Under the pieces are notes generated by a model. That model ran no database searches, had not been told where the DNA came from, and saw only the letters and a program-made list of their open reading frames with translations. A DNA stretch of 44,975 nt from Frankia tisae (GTDB taxonomy: Bacteria > Actinomycetota > Actinomycetes > Frankiales > Frankiaceae), in NCBI RefSeq assembly GCF_025403405.1, contig NZ_JANEZT010000004.1, positions 1 to 44,975 on the forward strand, given 5' to 3'. The translations under genes and the position numbers were made by a program. This document shows, in pieces, positions 40,704-44,975 of this stretch (position 1 is its first letter; the number at the start of each line of letters is the position of its first letter).

Positions 40704-41536
40704 CCGCCGATCAGCAGGCCGTCGAGCAGGACACGACGGACCCGATACCGGGCGCGTCGTTTGACCTGTCGGTGGCGCACCCGGCGCGGATGTATGACTA
40801 CTACCTCGGCGGCAAGGATCATCTGCCGGCCGACCGGGCGGCGGCGGAGCAGGTGGTGGCGGCGTCGCCGGACGTTCCGCTCGTCGCGCGGGCGAACCGT
40901 GACTTCATGACCCGGGCGGCGCGGTTACTCGCGGCCGAGTGCGGGATCCGCCAATACCTCGACGTCGGAACTGGCATTCCCACGAGTCCGAACCTGCACG
41001 AGGTGGTACAGGCCGTCGACCCGACGTCCCGGATCGTCTACACCGACAACGATCCGGTGGTCCTGACGCACGCCCGCGCGCTGCTGACCAGCTCGCCGGA
41101 AGGTCGCACGGCCTACCTGGATGCCGACCTGCGCGACCCGGCGCTCATCCTCCGCGCCGCGGAACTGCGCGACGCACTCGACTTCCACCGGCCCATCGCG
41201 CTGTTCCTCGTCGCGGTGCTGCACTTCCTGACCGACGACGACGGGGCGCACGCCCTGGTGCGCTCGCTGGTCGACGCCCTGCCCTCCGGCAGCTACCTCG
41301 TCGTCTCGCACGCCACCGGCGACCTCGCGCCCCGCAACGTCGGCCAGATCGTCGACACCTACACCGCGACGGCCGCGCCGCTGGTGCTGCGGGGCCTGGG
41401 GGACGTGTGCCGGTTCTTCGCGGGCACGGAGGTCCTCGGTCCGGGCGTGGTGCGGCTGCCGCTGTGGAAGCCGGACGAACCGCCAACAGGCATTGACAAG
41501 GTCTGGGTCTACGGCGGCGTCGGACGGAAGCCCTGA
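40700..41536 (+). CDS. DUF574-family SAM-dependent methyltransferase (Methyltransf_19), AICE-borne
   Basis: A 278-residue paralogue of the protein at 18170-18958, with HPARMYDYYLGGKDHLPAD, YLDVGTGIPTSPNLHE, IVYTDNDPVVLTHARALL and the terminal YGGVGRKP. Frequent on actinobacterial chromosomes; here carried inside the element and coupled to the small gene before it. A strong hairpin follows. Substrate unknown. Confidence 0.9.
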   Translation: MTADQQAVEQDTTDPIPGASFDLSVAHPARMYDYYLGGKDHLPADRAAAEQVVAASPDVPLVARANRDFMTRAARLLAAECGIRQYLDVGTGIPTSPNLHEVVQAVDPTSRIVYTDNDPVVLTHARALLTSSPEGRTAYLDADLRDPALILRAAELRDALDFHRPIALFLVAVLHFLTDDDGAHALVRSLVDALPSGSYLVVSHATGDLAPRNVGQIVDTYTATAAPLVLRGLGDVCRFFAGTEVLGPGVVRLPLWKPDEPPTGIDKVWVYGGVGRKP

Positions 41537-41676
41537 TCCACCCGTCCGCACGCGACGGGTTCTCCCATACCGAACGAATCAGTATCCGAAACAGCGCACC
41601 CCATGAACGTGGCCGGTCTCCGTGATCGCTCCACCCCGGCCGCTGCGGTCCTGGGCTGACCGCACGCATCGGCCAC

Positions 41677-41711
41677 GATGGGCCGAACCCTGATGACGGG
41701 TTCGGCCCATC
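41677..41711. terminator. Bidirectional hairpin terminator between convergent genes
   Basis: A perfect 14-bp stem (GATGGGCCGAACCC with its complement) around a 7-base loop, between the ends of the methyltransferase (+) and HTH (-) genes. Confidence 0.85.
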
Positions 41712-41718
41712 GGCGTGT

Positions 41719-42138
41719 TCAGGTCCGATCCGGCTCGCCGGACCTGCTGATCGTTTCCTCGACCGCGGCAAGCCGGCGGGCGATCTCGCCAAGACGGTCC
41801 TCGACACGGGCGAGTGCAGCGAGGATCTCCCGGCCAGGGTCCCCGGTCGGCTCGCTGCCGGTGGGCGTGCCGGCCAGCAGGACGTCGATGAGGTGGTTGT
41901 CCGGCCAGTCCAAGGCGCGGGCGATCGCGGTGAGGGTCTTGTTCTGCACCCGCCGGCCGGCGCCATGCTGAAGCTCGCGCAGCGTCGAGACCGACACCCC
42001 GGACTCCCGCGCGAGGTCCTGCTGACCGATGCGGCGCCGGGCCATCCGCTCGTTGAGCGCCACGGCGACCGCGGCCCAGTCCTCACCGTCCGCCGGACCA
42101 CGAGTGCGATACACCCGCAGGGTTTTCCGGTCAGCCAT
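41719..42138 (-). CDS. XRE-family HTH regulator of the AICE
   Basis: A 139-residue repressor-like protein: helix-turn-helix in the middle (RRRIGQQDLARESGVSVSTLRELQHG), then RVQNKTLTAIARALDW and a C-terminal coiled coil (ALARVEDRLGEIARRLAAVEE) suited to dimerisation. Divergent from the Pra-like gene at 42355, so it may act as the switch that keeps transfer and excision genes off, as KorSA does in pSAM2. That role is inferred from position. Confidence 0.82.
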   Translation of the reverse strand: MADRKTLRVYRTRGPADGEDWAAVAVALNERMARRRIGQQDLARESGVSVSTLRELQHGAGRRVQNKTLTAIARALDWPDNHLIDVLLAGTPTGSEPTGDPGREILAALARVEDRLGEIARRLAAVEETISRSGEPDRT

Positions 42139-42354
42139 GCGCGCATATTAGCGGCCGGTCGAAACGGGAAGCGGCACCGCCTGCGCGTCATATCACCATG
42201 ACATGACCCTATGCGTACCGCATGGGCAGCATCTCAAAGCTGCATCCAACGCTAAGTTGGCGGTTGATGCGCGCTTGCCGAGCGGAGCACTGTGTATCCG
42301 GCGGCCGGAACCACCGGCCGGCTCGACGGAACACGGCGAGTGGAGGAAAACACG

Positions 42355-42759
42355 GTGGCGGTTCCGCAACGTATTCCGGTGCGATTCGAGGACGTCTTTC
42401 CGCAGGGGGCGTACGTGCTCGCGGTGGAGGCGGCGAACGACTTCGAGAAGGTGAAGGCGGGCCTGGCGGACGTGCAGGCCCGTGACAAGGGCAACGGCGA
42501 GCGGGTCTGGTCGGTGCGCGTCCTGGACGCGGACCCGGCGGCACGCAAGTCCGAGGTGAAGGTGAAGATGACCGGCGAGACTCCCCCCGATCTGCCGGAC
42601 ATGCTGCCGGGGACACCGTTCCGGCCGGTGGTCTTCGATGGTCTGCTGGTCGTCCCCTACGTCGACTCCAACGGCGCTCGTCCCCGCCAGGAGTACTCGC
42701 TGCGGGCCTCGGCCATGCGGCCGGCCAACACGGGCCGGCGCCCGGCGGTGGCGGCATGA
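42355..42759 (+). CDS. pra: Pra-like plasmid replication, integration and excision activator
   Basis: A 134-residue protein resembling the Pra activators of pSAM2-type elements: IPVRFEDVFPQGAYVLAVE, then RVWSVRVLDADPAARKSEVKVKM and PFRPVVFDGLLVVPYVDSNG. In pSAM2, Pra switches on replication, integration and excision genes. The GTG start at 42355 has GGAGG eight bases upstream. Overlaps the next gene (ATGA) and heads the transfer operon, downstream of a divergent repressor-like gene. Confidence 0.72.
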   Translation: MAVPQRIPVRFEDVFPQGAYVLAVEAANDFEKVKAGLADVQARDKGNGERVWSVRVLDADPAARKSEVKVKMTGETPPDLPDMLPGTPFRPVVFDGLLVVPYVDSNGARPRQEYSLRASAMRPANTGRRPAVAA

Positions 42760-43055
42760 CGGGCCGGCGAGGTCCGGCGATCGATGGGGTTCGATCGGCA
42801 ACCCACCTTGGCCTGCACGTGGGTGCGGACTGGTCGGTGGCCTGCCACACCTACGCCGACCGGTCGCCGATTCTGACGGTCCGGCTCGGGTTGGCATCGG
42901 TGACGGTGTCGGCGCTGTCAAATGCGGTCACCTCGGACCATGTTGATTTCGCCTATGCGTTGATCGCGGCGGTGAACGACTACCTGGTGGAGTGCGAACG
43001 CATTCGATTCACCTCCGAGGATGCCGCCGATCCGGCGGAACCCCGGGCAGCGTAG
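42756..43055 (+). CDS. Small hypothetical AICE protein
   Basis: A 99-residue protein coupled to pra by ATGA overlap. Contains a strand-rich core (GLHVGADWSVACHTYADRSP, LTVRLGLASVTVSAL) and a helix (DFAYALIAAVNDYLVECERIRF). Small unknown proteins at this position between activator and translocase genes are common in such elements. No function can be assigned. Confidence 0.65.
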   Translation: MTGRRGPAIDGVRSATHLGLHVGADWSVACHTYADRSPILTVRLGLASVTVSALSNAVTSDHVDFAYALIAAVNDYLVECERIRFTSEDAADPAEPRAA

Positions 43056-43188
43056 CCCGCACCGGCCGGTTCGCCTGGGCGGCCCGGACCCTCCGGTTTC
43101 CGGATTCCGGGCCGCCTGGACCCCCTTCTTTTCACCACTTCTTTTCCCTCTCCTGATTTCGTGCGCTCGAAAAGCGGGTGGTATTGCC

Positions 43189-44754
43189 ATGTCCAGAATC
43201 AACGGTGACCAGCGTTTCCCGCGGGTACCGACCCGTACCGAGAAGGTGCAGGTGCCGCTGTGGATGCTTCTCCTGGCCGTGGCCGGCAAGGGGCTGGTGC
43301 TGGCGGTACGCGCGTGCTGGCGCCACCGGGTCGCGGTCGGCTCTGTGGTCGGGGTGCTGCTGTTCGTGCACCGCTTCGGCCTGCCTGCCCTGGGCATCCT
43401 GCTCGGCGGCTTGGTGGTGCTCGGGGTGTTGTGGTGGCGGGTGCATGGCCGGTCGTTCTGGCCGGTGGCCTGGTGGGTGTGGGGCCGCGCCCGGCTGACG
43501 TTCGTCTACCAGCGGCGGTGGAAGCCGGCGATGGTCCACACCGACCTTGCCATCCGCATGCCCGCGTCGACCGGCGACCAGGTGACCTTCGACGAGTATT
43601 TCCCCCGGATCCGCTCCATCCGCTCGTCGCGGGCGGTGGACGTGCTGCGGGTGGAACTGCTGCCCGGTCAGACCCCGGCGGCGTGGGCGGAGCAGGCCGA
43701 AGCGCTGCGGCACGTCTTCCGGGCGCGCCGCTGCCAGGTGCATGCGGAGGCGTTCCGGTTCGTGCGGGTCGTGTTCCACCGGCATGACTCGCTGACCCGC
43801 CCGGTTCCCCCGGCCGGTCTCGATGACTCCGACGGTGCCGGCCCTGACCCGGCCGGCGCTGCCGGTGACGGTCCACGTTCCGACCGGTCGTCGCGTGTGG
43901 GTGAGTTGGTGGCGGGCCTGTCGGCGGTGCCGGTGGGCCGCTGCGAGGACGGATCCCCCTGGACGCTGCCTGTGCGTGGTTCGCATGTCCTGATCGCGGG
44001 GGCGACCGGGGCGGGCAAGGGCTCGGTGCTGTGGGGGCTACTGCGCGGCCTGGCACCGGCGGTCGCCGCGGGGCTGGTGGAGCTGTGGGTGTGTGATCCG
44101 AAGGGCGGGATGGAACTGGCCTTCGGCCGTCCGCTGTTCACCCGCTTCGCCACCACCACGGACACCATCGCCGATCTCCTCGACGACGCCGTTCACCGGA
44201 TGCAGGACCGTACGGCCGCGCTGGCGGGCACTACCCGCCTGCACCTGCCGACCCGGGAAGAGCCGCTGATCGTCGTCGTGGTCGACGAAATCGCCTCACT
44301 GACCGCCTATGTGACCGATCGGGAACTCAAGAAGCGGATCGGGGCGGCGCTGCCGCTGCTGCTGTCCCAGGGCCGCGCACCCGGGGTGGTGGTCGTGGCC
44401 GCGGTGCAGGACCCGCGCAAGGAGGTCCTGCCGTTCCGGGACCTGTTCCCCGTCCGCGTCGCGCTACGGATGACCGAAACCGACCAAGCCGACCTTGTGC
44501 TCGGTAACGGCGCCCGGGAACGCGGTGCCCGCGCCGAGGAAATCCCCCGCGCGCTGCCCGGGGTCGGCTACGTGCTGCACGACGGCAACCCCGACCCGAT
44601 CCGCGTCCGCGCGGGCTACGTGGATGACGTCGAGATCGGCCGAGTCGTCGCCCACTACCGGCCCGCATCCGCGGCCGGCGGCTGGACTCCGGACGTGAGC
44701 AACTACCTCGACGGCGACTCCGACGCGTTCGACGGCCTCGACCAGGCCGCGTGA
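43189..44754 (+). CDS. FtsK/SpoIIIE-like conjugal transfer protein (TraB/TraSA type)
   Basis: The 521-residue DNA translocase that moves double-stranded element DNA between hyphae in AICEs. N-terminal membrane part: about three helices (LWMLLLAVAGKGLVLAV to VVLGVLWWRVHG). The motor domain has Walker A GATGAGKGS at about residue 270 and Walker B LIVVVVDEI, followed by GAALPLLLSQGRAPGVVVVAA, typical of FtsK-like Tra proteins. Start ATG at 43189. A broken copy of its 5' end lies outside the att site at 35874-36140. Downstream gene overlaps (GTGA). Confidence 0.9.
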   Translation: MSRINGDQRFPRVPTRTEKVQVPLWMLLLAVAGKGLVLAVRACWRHRVAVGSVVGVLLFVHRFGLPALGILLGGLVVLGVLWWRVHGRSFWPVAWWVWGRARLTFVYQRRWKPAMVHTDLAIRMPASTGDQVTFDEYFPRIRSIRSSRAVDVLRVELLPGQTPAAWAEQAEALRHVFRARRCQVHAEAFRFVRVVFHRHDSLTRPVPPAGLDDSDGAGPDPAGAAGDGPRSDRSSRVGELVAGLSAVPVGRCEDGSPWTLPVRGSHVLIAGATGAGKGSVLWGLLRGLAPAVAAGLVELWVCDPKGGMELAFGRPLFTRFATTTDTIADLLDDAVHRMQDRTAALAGTTRLHLPTREEPLIVVVVDEIASLTAYVTDRELKKRIGAALPLLLSQGRAPGVVVVAAVQDPRKEVLPFRDLFPVRVALRMTETDQADLVLGNGARERGARAEEIPRALPGVGYVLHDGNPDPIRVRAGYVDDVEIGRVVAHYRPASAAGGWTPDVSNYLDGDSDAFDGLDQAA

Positions 44755-44951
44755 GCCGACCGGACCCATCGCCCCCGGCGGATCCGGACCCCCGCCAACC
44801 GCTGCCCTCCCTGCCGGTCTGCCTGACCTGCGGGCATCCGCGGATCGCGCACGGCCGGCGGGGCTGCCGGGCCGACGTTGCCGGTCTGCGCTGCGGCTGC
44901 ACCCGCTTCACCATCACCCCCGACTCCTCGGAGGAATCCCCCTGTCGATGA
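44751..44951 (+). CDS. Small cysteine-rich protein following the transfer gene
   Basis: A 66-residue protein starting at a GTG overlapping the tra stop. After a Pro/Asp-rich start it carries CLTCGHPRIAHGRRGC and LRCGCTRF, a probable small zinc-ribbon. Small Cys-rich genes are common after the translocase gene in AICEs. Stop overlaps the next start (ATGA). Confidence 0.65.
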   Translation: MSRPDPSPPADPDPRQPLPSLPVCLTCGHPRIAHGRRGCRADVAGLRCGCTRFTITPDSSEESPCR

Positions 44952-44975
44952 CTCCTCCCACCTCCACCCCCACCC
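44948..44975 (+). CDS. Start of the next AICE gene, cut by the window end
   Basis: ATG overlapping the previous stop, followed by nine visible Thr/Pro-rich codons. By analogy with other AICEs a spread (Spd) membrane protein or replication gene would be expected; the visible part cannot say. Confidence 0.5.

Overview
The window reads as a very GC-rich actinobacterium. Long GC-rich genes, WXG100/EccC type VII secretion genes, two DUF574-type SAM methyltransferases, many TetR/MFS pairs, and an integrative element with an FtsK-like transfer protein are all consistent with Frankia or a close relative. This is an inference from gene content; no rRNA or complete tRNA is present to confirm it.

Left part (1-12.2 kb): an EccC-type secretion ATPase, cut by the window start, overlaps the first of two WXG100 genes. 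A reverse-strand unknown gene and a possible short forward gene diverge around a near-consensus DtxR/IdeR iron box (5368-5386). A 1,524-residue membrane protein with LysM and SARP/BTAD-like regions follows, then an MFS transporter.

Metabolic part (12.2-23.6 kb): a scar joins a truncated metallophosphoesterase to a broken dihydrofolate-reductase-like gene. Next come a DMT transporter with a coiled-coil tail, an enoyl-CoA hydratase, an SDR enzyme, a lipoprotein NagZ-type glycosidase, a DUF574 methyltransferase, two small genes (one only 58 residues), a CoA-transferase, and a prpD-prpB pair for methylcitrate (propionate) breakdown.

Decayed and foreign part (23.6-36.2 kb): remnants of an MFS gene and of two integrase-type transposases surround low-GC genes of unknown function. 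Further right are NTF2-like and DsrE-like genes, a TetR-methyltransferase pair with palindromic operators, an MFS-UspA pair, a TetR gene divergent from a crippled DHA2-type MFS gene with three operator copies between them, a PemK/MazF-like toxin gene without a visible antitoxin, and an anti-sigma-type kinase gene.

Right part (36.2 kb to the end): an actinomycete integrative and conjugative element (AICE). Its left edge is the 3' portion of a tRNA-Arg(ACG) gene on the minus strand, flanked by helically phased short repeats. It carries a low-GC HEPN-type gene, a regulator/metalloprotease-like operon, a small gene plus DUF574 methyltransferase, a second regulator, and then the transfer/maintenance module (Pra-like activator, small protein, FtsK-like translocase, Cys-rich small protein, start of the next gene). 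Integrase, excisionase, replication gene and the intact tRNA should lie beyond the right edge. Just left of the att site lies a frameshifted fragment of the same FtsK-like gene, which suggests that an earlier related element occupied this site.
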